The position numbers and the translations under genes are program-made. Source: Glutamicibacter soli (GTDB lineage Bacteria > Actinomycetota > Actinomycetes > Actinomycetales > Micrococcaceae). Taken from it: DNA of 64,000 nt. The notes under the pieces are model-generated. The model saw only the letters and a program-made list of their open reading frames with translations. It made no database searches and was not told where the DNA came from. This document shows positions 44,123 through 53,129 of the stretch, piece after piece (position 1 is the stretch's first letter; the number at the start of each line of letters is the position of its first letter). The stretch lies in the NCBI RefSeq assembly GCF_003309065.1, contig NZ_POAF01000005.1:287241-351240 (forward strand), written 5' to 3'.

Positions 44123-45565
44123 TTAGAGGACTGGGACTTGGTCGGCGTCGGTCTTGATGACGGCCTTGGATCGGGCCGCGGTGGTCACCAGGAATCCGAT
44201 GATGCCCGGCACGATGACGATGGCCATCAGGATGTACCCCAGCATGCCCGGTTCTTCCATGCCGAGCAAAACGTCGAAGTTGATGACGATCTGGATGAAG
44301 ATAAAGACCAGTGCGGCTCCGGAGAGCAGCGGGGCGATGACCCGGGTGAGCAGCGAATCGCTGGTGCGGTGCGTGGCGAAGTATCCGATGATCGCGAAGG
44401 AGGTCAGCGCCATGAGCAGCACCAGGCCGAAGGCCGCGGAATTGGTCAGCCAGGTGAACATGGTGAACACGATGAACATCGGGTCTTCGCCGGTGGAGAT
44501 GACAGCGAAGACCGCGATCACGATCAGCGCCAGCATCGACTGGGCCAGCGAGCCGGCGACCGGGGCGTGGGTGCGGCGGGAGGTGCCGGCCAGGAAGGCG
44601 GGCAGTGCGCCGCCGCGGCCCATGGAGTAGAAGTAGCGGGCAACCACGTTATGGAACGCCAGCAGCGCGGCGAACAGGCTGGTGATGAACAGCAGGTTGG
44701 CCAGGTCCACGAATCAGGCCGGGCCGTGGGTGGCGAAGAAGACGAAGATCAGATCCGGGCCGAATTCGGCCGAGGCGCCGAGCACGTTCGAGGCGCCCTC
44801 GCCCACGGAGATCGCGAATGCGGAGAAGGCGTAGAAGCAGGCGATCACGATGACTGCGATGATCGTGGCGGTGCGGGCGGTGCGCTTGGGGTCCTTGACT
44901 TCTTCGTTGTAGATGGTGCCGGATTCGAAGCCCATGAACGCGGCGATGGTGAACGCCATGACAGCGCCCATGCCGGGTGCGATCGCGTCCGAGAGGTCGA
45001 AGGCGGCACCCGGGGCCGGGGCCTCCGGGGAGATGACGAAGGCCATCACGTTGTAGATGACAACCACCAGGAACTCGGCGGCCACCACGATGCCCAGCAC
45101 CTTGACCGAGAAGTCCACGCGGTTCACGCCCAGCAGGCCGACCAGCACCCAGGCCGCCAAGGCCATGACCCACCAGGGGATCTGCGTGCCCATCATGGAA
45201 TTCGCGAAGGAGGAAGCGGCAAAGCCGAACATGCCGTAGATGCCGATCTGCATCAGGTTGTAGCTGACAACCGCGATCATCGCGGCGCCCACGCCGGAGG
45301 CCCGGCCCAGGCCCTGGGCGATGTAGGCATAGAACGCGCCGGCGTTGGGAATGTGGCGGCTCATGGCGGTGTAGCCGATGCTGAAGACCAACAGGATCGC
45401 GCCGACCACGAGGAATGACAGCGGCACGGACTGCATGCCGGTGACCGCATAGTTGGTGGTGACGCCGCCGGCGACGGCGGTGAGCGGTGCACTGGCCGCG
45501 ATGATCATCACGACCAGGGCCGGCACGCCCAGTTTGCGTTGTTCGAGTCCCATTGGATCCCCCAT
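44123..45565 (-). pseudogene. APC-family amino acid/amine permease, interrupted by in-frame TGA
   Basis: The frame encodes an APC-superfamily permease of 480 residues (LGVPALVVMIIAASAPLTA, PNAGAFYAYIAQGLGR, GFESGTIYNEEVKDPKRTA, VVARYFYSMGRGGALPAF) with about 12 helices. At 44714-44716 the codon is TGA; the frame then goes on (FVDLANLLFITSLF) to a stop at 44123. A TGG Trp to TGA change explains it. The GTG at 44710 could restart a 195-residue C-terminal piece, but half-permeases are unlikely to work. Substrate unknown; position suggests an amine or aromatic amino acid. A sequencing error or readthrough are the alternatives. Confidence 0.85.
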
Positions 45566-45664
45566 TACGAGTAGGTAACTCTAGGATCCCCCGGTATGGC
45601 GTGGATCACCTTGGCATTGCGTGCAGCGCTCTTGCGCTTGGGCGCAGGTTCGCCGCCTGTGCGT

Positions 45665-46594
45665 TCAGGCGGCCTGCTGCTGGCGGAAGCGGCCCGGGGT
45701 GAGGCCGAATTCACGGGAGAACATGCGGCTGAAGCCCGCCGCGTCGGGGATGCCCACCTTCGCGCCGATGCGCTGCACGGAGACCTGCCCGAGCAGCGGA
45801 TCGCGCAGCAGCGTGCGTGCCTGCTGCAGCCGGCGGTGCCGGATCAGCGCGGCGACGGTACGCGGCTCGTGCTCGAACAGCGCGTGCAGCGAACGCACCG
45901 AAATGAAATGCGCGGCGGCGATGCGCGCCGGATCCAGTTCGGGTTCGTCCAGGTGCGCGTCGATGTAGGCGGTGATGCGCTGGCGCTGCGCGGCCTTGGA
46001 GTCGGCCTGGTTTTCCCCGCCCAGCGCGCCGGCCAGGGCGGTGGCAATCAGGTCAACGGTGTTGCGGGCCAGCGAGTAGCCGCCGAATTCGTCCCAGGCG
46101 GCCAGGTTGTTGCCCAGGTGGCGCAGCAGCGGGGTGACGGTGCCGGCCAGCGGGTGCTCGTGCTTCAGCGCGACAGCGGTGATCTGCCCGACCTGCTGCG
46201 GGGACAGCCTGAACTGGTCGTGCGGCACCAGCGCCACCATGACGGAGGCAGGCTTGTCGAAGGACAGGGTGTAGGGGCGCTGGGTGTCGTAGATGGCCAG
46301 ATCCCCCGGGGACAGCACGGTTTCGCGCCCGTCCTGGATGAGCAGGCCGTGCCCGTCGAGCTGGTAGGAGACCTTGTAGTAGTCCCCGTCCCCGCTGGTG
46401 CTCAAGTCCTCGGTGCGCAGCACGGCGTGCGGCTTGGCGGTGATGCGCATCAGGCCGATGTCCCCAAGCATGTTGGCCCCGAGCGTGGCGGCGAAGTGGC
46501 CGCGGGAGACCTGTTCGCTGCGCAGCTGCACGAAGGCGTCGGAGATCAGCGCCGACCATGCGGAAAACGAGTCAACATGCTGCACCTGATACAT
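45665..46594 (-). CDS. AraC-family regulator (FeaR-like)
   Basis: 309 residues. An N-terminal cupin-like sensor (LSPGDLAIYDTQRPYTLSFDKPA in part) is typical of the AraC_binding_2 group to which FeaR belongs; the C-terminal HTH_18 pair spans about 200-300 (AAAHFISVRSLHALFEHE, AKVGIPDAAGFSRMFSREFG). FeaR activates aromatic-amine oxidation in enteric bacteria. The ATG at 46594 gives the typical start. The permease/aldehyde dehydrogenase operon lies downstream and amine oxidase upstream, so it probably activates them. Confidence 0.88.
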   Translation of the reverse strand: MYQVQHVDSFSAWSALISDAFVQLRSEQVSRGHFAATLGANMLGDIGLMRITAKPHAVLRTEDLSTSGDGDYYKVSYQLDGHGLLIQDGRETVLSPGDLAIYDTQRPYTLSFDKPASVMVALVPHDQFRLSPQQVGQITAVALKHEHPLAGTVTPLLRHLGNNLAAWDEFGGYSLARNTVDLIATALAGALGGENQADSKAAQRQRITAYIDAHLDEPELDPARIAAAHFISVRSLHALFEHEPRTVAALIRHRRLQQARTLLRDPLLGQVSVQRIGAKVGIPDAAGFSRMFSREFGLTPGRFRQQQAA

Positions 46595-46699
46595 CCACGC
46601 CCCCTGTGCTCTGCGCCCGCGACTGTGCCGGGCGACACGTTCGAGGGTAGCCCACAAAGACCGAAAAGTCACGGTTTTTCTTCCTACGTAGAGGAAAGA

Positions 46700-47293
46700 T
46701 CAGCGGGCTTCGGCTAGCCGCGACAGCCCGGCCAGATGGTGCTCGAGCTGTTCAAGCAGCGATTGCACGGTATTGGCCTGCTCGTCGAGCACGCTTCCGG
46801 CCTGGGCGCCCATCAGGAAGTTGATCAGCGCATCGCGCGCCGCCGAAGCCTCCGGGTGCCCGGCGCCCAGCAGCTGCTCCAGCCAGGCATCCAGAGCGTC
46901 GCGCCAGCCCTGCATGGTTCGGGCATTGGCCTCGGCCAGCGCCGGATCACCCAGCGCCAGGTGCCAGAAGTGCACGGCAACCCGGGCCTCGTCGCGGCGC
47001 AGCTCGTCCAGCGGCAGCACCTCGTGGGCGAAGGCCTCGATGGCCGCCAGCCCTTCCAGCGAGCCGGCGCTGCGCTCGATCCGCGCATCGGTGGACTCGG
47101 CGACGTAGGTGAAGGTGGCCGCGAGAATCGCATCCTTGGTCGGGAAATAGATTTTCAGCCCGCCGTTGGCGTAACCGGCGGCCGCGGCCAGGTCGCGCAA
47201 ATTCAGCTTCGCGATGCCCTCGCGGGCGATGAATCTCCACGTGACTTCTACGATCTCGCGACGGCGCTGGTCATGGTCGACGATTTTCGGCAT
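46700..47293 (-). CDS. TetR-family regulator (BetI-like C-terminus)
   Basis: 197 residues. HTH: REIVEVTWRFIAREGIAKLNLRDLAAAAGYANGGLKIYFPTKD (read in part), and a C-terminal domain resembling the BetI-like TetR_C_6 group (QGWRDALDAWLEQLLGAG). Divergent from the copper amine oxidase gene, with a perfect 18-bp palindrome between them at 47359-47376 that could be its operator. Confidence 0.9.
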   Translation of the reverse strand: MPKIVDHDQRRREIVEVTWRFIAREGIAKLNLRDLAAAAGYANGGLKIYFPTKDAILAATFTYVAESTDARIERSAGSLEGLAAIEAFAHEVLPLDELRRDEARVAVHFWHLALGDPALAEANARTMQGWRDALDAWLEQLLGAGHPEASAARDALINFLMGAQAGSVLDEQANTVQSLLEQLEHHLAGLSRLAEAR

Positions 47294-47358
47294 GGCTTAA
47301 GCCTAGGCGCAATGACGCGTTTCACCGCAGGGCTTGCGTCGTGGGTCACAGCACCGTA

Positions 47359-47376
47359 TTCTCTACACCCAGAGAA
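47359..47376. promoter_or_regulatory. Perfect palindrome upstream of the amine oxidase gene
   Basis: TTCTCT-N6-AGAGAA, a perfect 6-6-6 inverted repeat, 48 bp before the amine oxidase start and 66 bp before the divergent TetR start. Probable operator; which regulator binds is inferred. Confidence 0.5.
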
Positions 47377-47423
47377 CAAAAAATGTTGTGGATCACATCC
47401 CATCACCGAAGGGCTCCAGCATC

Positions 47424-49346
47424 ATGACTGAAACCACCTCCGTGGACACCAACTTCACCCTGCTCGCCGAGCAGGAAATCGCCGCAGCCAAGGCGCTGCT
47501 GGTCGAGAACCGGCTGTTCACCGAGCACACCCGCATCGCCTACATGGGCCTTGAGGACCCGAGCGAGCAGAACGCCGACCGCCTGGTGCGCGTCATGCTC
47601 ATGGACAAGCTGCGCAACGAACCCAAGGACGTGGTGCTGGACTTGACCCGGGGCGAGGTCGCTTCGGTCATCAACCTCGACCCGGCCGCGGTGGGACAGC
47701 TGCCGGTGCTGGTCGAGGAATTCGAGATGATGGAAGCGATCCTGGCCGAGGACGAGCAGTGGGCCGCCGCGCTGGCCAAGCGCGGGCTGCGCACCGACCA
47801 GGTGCGCGTCGCCCCGCTGTCCGCCGGCGTGTTCGAGTACCCGGAGGAATCCGGGCGCCGCATCCTGCGCGGCCTGGCCTTCCGCCAGGACTTCGCCGAG
47901 GACTCCGCCTGGGCGCACCCGATCGACGGCCTGGTCGTCTACATCGACACCATCGCCGCGAAGGTCGACCAGCTGCTGGACTTCGGCAATGTCGAGATCC
48001 CTGCCACCCACGGCAACTACACCGATCCCGAGCTGACCGGCCCGGTCCGCACCTCCCAGAAGCCGATCGAGATCACCCAGCCGCAGGGCGCCAGCTTCAC
48101 CGTGACCGAGGGCAACCACGTCGAGTGGGAGAAGTGGTCGCTGGACATCGGCTTCGACATGCGCGAAGGCCTGGTGCTCTACAACATCGGCTTCGACGAT
48201 GCGGGCGAGCGCCGCCGCATCCTTGACCGCGCGTCCATCGCCGAGATGGTGGTCCCCTACGGCGATCCGTCGCCGGTGCGCAGCTGGCAGAACTACTTCG
48301 ACACCGGCGAGTACCTGGTCGGCCGCTTCGCCAACTCCCTGGAACTGGGCTGCGACTGCCTGGGCGAGATCCACTACATCTCCCCGGTGATCACCGACGC
48401 CGACGGCAACGCGCAGAGAATCACCAACGGCATCTGCATGCACGAGGAAGACGCCTCGATCCTCTCCAAGCACTCGGACGACTGGTCGGGCGTGAAGTAC
48501 ACCCGCCGCAACCGCCGCCTAGTGATCAGCTTCTTCACTACCGTGGGCAACTACGACTACGGCTTCTACTGGTACCTGTACCTGGACGGCACCATCGAGT
48601 TCGAGGCCAAGGCCACCGGCATCGTGTTCACCTCCGCGATGCGCGACGAGCGCTTCGCCTCGGAGATGGCCCCGGGCCTGGGTGCGCCGTTCCACCAGCA
48701 CCTGTTCGGCGCCCGCCTCGACTTTTCGCTGGACGGCGGGCCGAGCCAGGTCATCGAGGAAGAAGCGGTACGCCTGCCGATCAGCGAGGAGAACCCGCGC
48801 GGCAACGCCTTCACCCGCAGCCACACCGTGCTAGCCACCGAGAAGCAGGCGGTGCGCGACGCGAATCAGGCCGCCGGGCGCACCTGGGTGGTCACCAACC
48901 CGGAGAAGAAGAACTACCTGGGCAAGCCGGTGGGCTTCAAGCTGCTGCCCCAGGGCCTGCCGACCCTGCTGGCCGCCGAAGGCTCCTCGGTGCATCAGCG
49001 CGCGCAGTTCGCCTCCAAGGCCCTGTGGGTCACCCAGCGCAACGCCGCCCACCGCTACCCGACCGGCGACTTCGTGAACCAGAACCCGGGCGTGGACGGC
49101 ATCGGCTCCTGGATCGAGGACGACAAGAGCATCGACGGCGAGAAGATCAGCCTGTGGCACACCTTCGCGCTGACCCACTTCCCGCGCACCGAGGACTGGC
49201 CGATCATGCCGGTGGACACCGTCGGCTTCAAGATCCGCCCCGAGGGCTTCTTCGACCGCTCGCCGGTGCTGGATGTCCCGGAGCCTGCCAAGCACGGCTG
49301 CTGCGCCACCACCGAAGCCGATGGCTGCTGCGGTTCTAACGGCTAG
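47424..49346 (+). CDS. Copper-containing primary-amine oxidase
   Basis: 640 residues, no signal peptide, as in Arthrobacter-type enzymes. The TPQ-forming Tyr is Y377 in VGNYDYG, the catalytic base Asp is D293 in YFDTGEY, and the copper ligands are H424 and H426 (FHQHLFG) plus H585 ([12 protein letters not shown]). It oxidises primary amines such as tyramine, phenylethylamine or histamine to the aldehyde, H2O2 and ammonia. The C-terminus carries two extra Cys pairs ([17 protein letters not shown]), uncommon in the family. The ATG at 47424 was chosen, with AAGGG upstream at a longer than ideal distance. Confidence 0.96.
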   Translation: MTETTSVDTNFTLLAEQEIAAAKALLVENRLFTEHTRIAYMGLEDPSEQNADRLVRVMLMDKLRNEPKDVVLDLTRGEVASVINLDPAAVGQLPVLVEEFEMMEAILAEDEQWAAALAKRGLRTDQVRVAPLSAGVFEYPEESGRRILRGLAFRQDFAEDSAWAHPIDGLVVYIDTIAAKVDQLLDFGNVEIPATHGNYTDPELTGPVRTSQKPIEITQPQGASFTVTEGNHVEWEKWSLDIGFDMREGLVLYNIGFDDAGERRRILDRASIAEMVVPYGDPSPVRSWQNYFDTGEYLVGRFANSLELGCDCLGEIHYISPVITDADGNAQRITNGICMHEEDASILSKHSDDWSGVKYTRRNRRLVISFFTTVGNYDYGFYWYLYLDGTIEFEAKATGIVFTSAMRDERFASEMAPGLGAPFHQHLFGARLDFSLDGGPSQVIEEEAVRLPISEENPRGNAFTRSHTVLATEKQAVRDANQAAGRTWVVTNPEKKNYLGKPVGFKLLPQGLPTLLAAEGSSVHQRAQFASKALWVTQRNAAHRYPTGDFVNQNPGVDGIGSWIEDDKSIDGEKISLWHTFALTHFPRTEDWPIMPVDTVGFKIRPEGFFDRSPVLDVPEPAKHGCCATTEADGCCGSNG

Positions 49347-49788
49347 CGCCGCCCCGGCAGCACCGGCCCGGGTGCAGCTCGGGAACCGCGTGCTGGGCGC
49401 GGCCGTGCTCGGCTCGGCCGTAGTGCATCTGGCGGTACTGGCGCTCATCCCGCACGCGCCGCTGTGGACGGCGCTGTTGCTGGCCATGACCGCCTGGTGC
49501 CTTAAGTGCGCCTGGTGCGTGCTGCGCGGCGGGAACGCGCTGGAACTGCTGGGCATGTGCGCGGCCATGGGAGCGGCGCATATCGCGATGGTTGTCGGGA
49601 TGCCTTGGTTCACCGGGCATCACGATGGGCACTCGGGGCACCCAGGAAGCCATGCGGTCCCGATGCTGCTGATCGCGCTCATGGAGTTCGCGCTCATGTT
49701 CGCCTCGGCGCTAGTGGTCCGCCGCCGGCATGCCGGGGCGGCCAACGCGGCGAATCTTCCGGTTCCCGCCGCGCTCAGCCGACCTTGA
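49321..49788 (+). CDS. Small His-rich membrane protein overlapping the amine oxidase gene
   Basis: 155 residues with four membrane helices ([76 protein letters not shown]). The loop between helices 3 and 4 is [12 protein letters not shown]. The ATG at 49321 lies 26 bp inside the amine oxidase 3' end; a later start is possible. Translational coupling with a copper enzyme and the His/Met/Cys content suggest copper handling; no known family is recognised. Confidence 0.62.
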   Translation: MAAAVLTASAAPAAPARVQLGNRVLGAAVLGSAVVHLAVLALIPHAPLWTALLLAMTAWCLKCAWCVLRGGNALELLGMCAAMGAAHIAMVVGMPWFTGHHDGHSGHPGSHAVPMLLIALMEFALMFASALVVRRRHAGAANAANLPVPAALSRP

Positions 49789-49793
49789 TACCC

Positions 49794-49833
49794 AAGCCCC
49801 CGAGCTGTTTCATTCGAAACAGCCCGGGGGCTT
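49794..49833 (+). terminator. Intrinsic terminator of the amine oxidase operon
   Basis: An 18-bp stem with one G-U wobble (49794-49811 with 49816-49833), loop of four, followed by a short T run; six bases past the membrane-protein stop. Confidence 0.85.
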
Positions 49834-49889
49834 TTGCCTGCCTGCAACAGGGCACATCTGAAGTCGCTAAAAGACTGGCTCGTCACAAA

Positions 49890-49945
49890 CCGACCAGTTG
49901 GTCGGGTTTGGCTTGACACCGCTACCGCGGAACGATTGAATATGT
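49890..49945 (+). promoter_or_regulatory. Operator and promoter upstream of the PuuB-like gene
   Basis: A 7-2-7 palindrome (CCGACCA GT TGGTCGG, 49890-49905) ends eight bases before a consensus TTGACA -35 (49913-49918); TTGAAT/TGAATA at 49936-49942 could be the -10. Position fits repression or activation of the oxidase and aldehyde dehydrogenase genes downstream. Confidence 0.6.
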
Positions 49946-49994
49946 AATGAATCACATTCTATTCGTGATCTTGACCTTGAGAAGAGGGATACCC

Positions 49995-50099
49995 TTGACT
50001 GCCCCTTGGCAATCTTCCGAGATCACCCGCGCTCAGTTCACCGCGAAGGCCCAAGGTCCCCTGGTCGTACCACTGGAATGCGCCACGCACCGCGCCTGA
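49995..50099 (+). other. Small ORF in the leader of the PuuB-like gene, creatininase-like fragment
   Basis: 34 codons from a TTG with AGAGGG six bases upstream, ending in TGA. The product (TAPWQSSEITRAQFTAKAQG, then PLVVPLECATHRA) resembles the first ~30 residues of creatininase-family amidohydrolases, where LVVPLGxxEQHGPHLP normally follows. It may be a remnant of a deleted creatininase-type gene or a leader peptide. Not conserved enough for more. Confidence 0.35.
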
Positions 50100-50146
50100 A
50101 CCCGCATTCCTTCCCGACCCCATACCTTTCAGACCAAGGACCATCC

Positions 50147-51592
50147 ATGGCTATCACCAACCCGATTTCATTCGACCGCCACGAGGCCAAGGCCTCGCGC
50201 GCGCACATCTCCGCCTCGCTGGCCGACGCCAAGCACACCAGCTACTGGCTGGACACGGACAAGCGCCCGGCGCCGAAGTCCGCGCTGCACGGCAGCGTCG
50301 ACACCGACCTGCTGGTGGTCGGAGGCGGCTACACCGGCCTGTGGACTGCGCTGCAGGCCAAGGAGCGCGACCCGCAACGCGAGGTCGTGCTGCTCGAGGG
50401 CCAGCGCATCGGCTGGGCCGCCTCAGGACGCAACGGCGGCTTCTGCGAAGCCTCGCTGGTCCACGGCGAAACCAACGGCGAGAACCACCTGCCCAGGGAG
50501 AACGCGCTGCTGGCAAAGCTTGGCGCGCAGAACCTCGACGAGCTGCAGGCAACCGTCGAACGCTACACCATGGACGTTGACTTCACCCGCGACGGCGTGC
50601 TGAACGTTGCCACCGAACCCCACCAGATCGAATGGGTCACCGAGGAAGCCGGATCCGAGGGCGTCGAGGTCCTGGATGCCGCCGGTACCCGCACGCTCAT
50701 CAACTCCCCCGATTTCCTGGCCGGCGCCTGGGACAAGGACAGCTCCGCGCTGGTCCACCCCGCCAAGCTGGTCTGGGAACTTGCCCGGGTTTGCACCGAG
50801 CTTGGCGTGAAGATCTACGAGCACACCCAAGTCACCGAGCTGGTCGAGGACGGCGCCACCATGCGCGCGCTGACTGCCGACGGACAGGTGACCGCGAAGC
50901 ACGTCGCACTGGCCACCAACGTCTTCCCCTCGCTGCTCAAGCGCCACCGCGCCCACGTCATCCCGGTCTACGACTACGCATTGATGACCGAGCCGCTGAC
51001 CGAAGAACAGCGTGCCGCCATCGGCTGGGATCCGATGGTGGGACTGGCTGACATGAACAACCGTTTCCACTACTCCCGCCCGACCATCGACGAGCAGGGC
51101 GGATTCCGCATCCTGTACGGCGGCTACGACGCGGTTTACCACTTCGGCGGCAAGGTGCGTTCCAGCTACGACACCAACCAGGAAACCTTCGAGAAGCTCG
51201 CCTCGCACTTCTTCGGCAGCTTCCCTCAGCTGCGCGAGGTGAAGTTCTCCCACGCCTGGGGCGGGGCAATCGACACCTGCTCGCGCTTCTTCTCCTTCTT
51301 CGACCTGGCCTACGGCGGCAAGGTCGCCTACTGCGCCGGCTTCACCGGGCTGGGAGTGGGCGCCACCCGCTTCGGCGGCAAGGTCATGCTGGACCTGCTC
51401 TCCGGCGCGAAGACCGAGCTGACCGAGCTGGAACTGGTGCGCACCAAGCCGATCCCGTTCCCGCCGGAGCCTGCCGCCTGGGTCGGCGTGAAGCTGATGA
51501 CCAGCCACCTGGTGAAGGCCGACCGCAACGAAGGCAAGCGCTCGCCCTTCCTGAAGCTCATGGACAAGATCGGCATGGGCTTCGATTCCTGA
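50147..51592 (+). CDS. FAD-dependent amine oxidoreductase (PuuB-like DAO family)
   Basis: 481 residues. FAD motif GGGYTG in LLVVGGGYTGLWTALQAKE near residue 50, then WAASGRNGGF, typical of the DAO family branch that includes gamma-glutamylputrescine oxidase PuuB. It oxidises an amine or N-substituted amino compound to an aldehyde with H2O2. AAGGA lies six bases before the ATG at 50147. Next to an aminobutyraldehyde dehydrogenase gene, so putrescine-type substrates are favoured. No puuA-type glutamylputrescine synthetase is in the window; the YbdK-type ligase at 36646 is distant. Confidence 0.9.
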   Translation: MAITNPISFDRHEAKASRAHISASLADAKHTSYWLDTDKRPAPKSALHGSVDTDLLVVGGGYTGLWTALQAKERDPQREVVLLEGQRIGWAASGRNGGFCEASLVHGETNGENHLPRENALLAKLGAQNLDELQATVERYTMDVDFTRDGVLNVATEPHQIEWVTEEAGSEGVEVLDAAGTRTLINSPDFLAGAWDKDSSALVHPAKLVWELARVCTELGVKIYEHTQVTELVEDGATMRALTADGQVTAKHVALATNVFPSLLKRHRAHVIPVYDYALMTEPLTEEQRAAIGWDPMVGLADMNNRFHYSRPTIDEQGGFRILYGGYDAVYHFGGKVRSSYDTNQETFEKLASHFFGSFPQLREVKFSHAWGGAIDTCSRFFSFFDLAYGGKVAYCAGFTGLGVGATRFGGKVMLDLLSGAKTELTELELVRTKPIPFPPEPAAWVGVKLMTSHLVKADRNEGKRSPFLKLMDKIGMGFDS

Positions 51593-51629
51593 GCCCGCCG
51601 CCAGCCACTACCTATCCAAGGAACCACCT

Positions 51630-53120
51630 ATGACTACCTTTGAATTCACCGAGGGCCACCAGTTCATCAACGGCGCGTTCGTGCGCGGCGAAGGCCCTGC
51701 CATCACCCGCACCAGCCCTGCCACCGGCCAGAAGCTGATGGACGTGGACACCGCCACCGCCGCCCAGGTCGACCAGGCAGTGCAGGCAGCGGCCGCCGCG
51801 TTCTCCAGCTGGTCCAAGCTCACCCCGGGCGAGCGCTCCGACCACCTGCTGGCCCTGGCCCGCGAGCTGCAGGGCAAGGCCGACCTGCTGGCACAGGTGG
51901 AAACCGCGCAGACCGGCAAGACCATCCGCATGTCCACCGAATTCGATGTGCCGGGCTCGATCGACAACGTGAACTTCTTCGCCGGAGCGGCCCGCAACCT
52001 GCAGGGCCTGGCCGCCGGGGACTACGCCGGAAACACCACCTCGATGGTGCGCCGCGAGGCCATCGGCGTGATCGGCTCGATCAGCCCGTGGAACTACCCG
52101 CTGCAGATGGCCGCATGGAAGGTGCTGCCGGCGATCGCCGCGGGCAACACCATCGTGCTCAAGCCCAGCGAGCTCACCCCTGGCACCACCTTGCTGTTCG
52201 CGCAGGCCGCCAAGGACGCGGGACTGCCCGACGGCGTCATCAACGTGGTGGTCGGCGGCGGCGTGGAGGTCGGCGAGCCGCTGGTGCGCCACCGGTTGGT
52301 GAAGATGACCTCCTTCACCGGGTCCACCGCGGTGGGCCTGAAGATCATGTCCATGGCCGCCGAGAGCGGCAAGCGCGTGCATCTGGAACTGGGCGGCAAG
52401 GCGCCGTTCGTGGTTTTCGACGACGCGGATATCGAGGCAGCAGCTCACGGCGCGGTGGCCGGTTCCACCATCAACGCAGGCCAGGACTGCACCGCCGCCA
52501 CTCGCGCCTACGTGCACTCCTCGGTGTTCGAGAAGTTCACCTCCCGCGTGGCCGAGCTGATGGACGCCATGGTGGTCGGGGATCCGACCGACGAGGACAC
52601 CGACATGGGCGCGCTGATCAGCGAGCAGCATGCGGCCAAGGTCGCGGCCATGGTCGAGCGCGCCGTCGCCGCCGGGGCCACCGCCCTGGCCGGAGGCGTG
52701 CGCGTTGACCGTCCGGGCAACTTCTACCGCCCGACCCTGATCACCGGAGCGGCGCAGGATTCGGAGATCGTGCAGGACGAGGTGTTCGGCCCGGTGCTGG
52801 TGGCGCTGCCGTTCGACACCGACGAGCAGGCCATCGAGCTGGCCAACGACACCCCCTACGGCCTGGCCGCCAGCGCCTGGACCAAGGACGTGAACCGCGC
52901 CATGCGCGCCAGCGCCGAGATCCAGGCCGGCTGCGTGTGGATCAACGAGCACATCATCATCGTCTCGGACATGCCGCACGGCGGCTACAAGGCCTCGGGC
53001 ATGGGCAAGGACATGAGTCAGTACTCCTTCGACGAGTACACGAACGTCAAACACGTGCTGATCGCCCATGACACCGCGGCCCACCGCGAATGGCAGGACA
53101 CGGTGTTCAAGCAGCGCTAG
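51630..53120 (+). CDS. Gamma-aminobutyraldehyde dehydrogenase-like
   Basis: 496 residues. Catalytic Cys in NAGQDCTAATRA (near 290), Glu in HLELGGKAPF and Asn in SPWNYPLQM. Closest by pattern to YdcW/PatD-type aminobutyraldehyde dehydrogenases. It would convert 4-aminobutyraldehyde from putrescine oxidation to GABA with NAD+. Thirty-seven bases after the PuuB-like gene and in the same unit. Confidence 0.9.
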   Translation: MTTFEFTEGHQFINGAFVRGEGPAITRTSPATGQKLMDVDTATAAQVDQAVQAAAAAFSSWSKLTPGERSDHLLALARELQGKADLLAQVETAQTGKTIRMSTEFDVPGSIDNVNFFAGAARNLQGLAAGDYAGNTTSMVRREAIGVIGSISPWNYPLQMAAWKVLPAIAAGNTIVLKPSELTPGTTLLFAQAAKDAGLPDGVINVVVGGGVEVGEPLVRHRLVKMTSFTGSTAVGLKIMSMAAESGKRVHLELGGKAPFVVFDDADIEAAAHGAVAGSTINAGQDCTAATRAYVHSSVFEKFTSRVAELMDAMVVGDPTDEDTDMGALISEQHAAKVAAMVERAVAAGATALAGGVRVDRPGNFYRPTLITGAAQDSEIVQDEVFGPVLVALPFDTDEQAIELANDTPYGLAASAWTKDVNRAMRASAEIQAGCVWINEHIIIVSDMPHGGYKASGMGKDMSQYSFDEYTNVKHVLIAHDTAAHREWQDTVFKQR

Positions 53121-53129
53121 CCCGAAGCG

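Noticed and set aside
44711..44716. Selenocysteine codon at the permease TGA
   Set aside because: APC permeases have no selenocysteine, no SECIS-like hairpin is evident and Trp fits the position.
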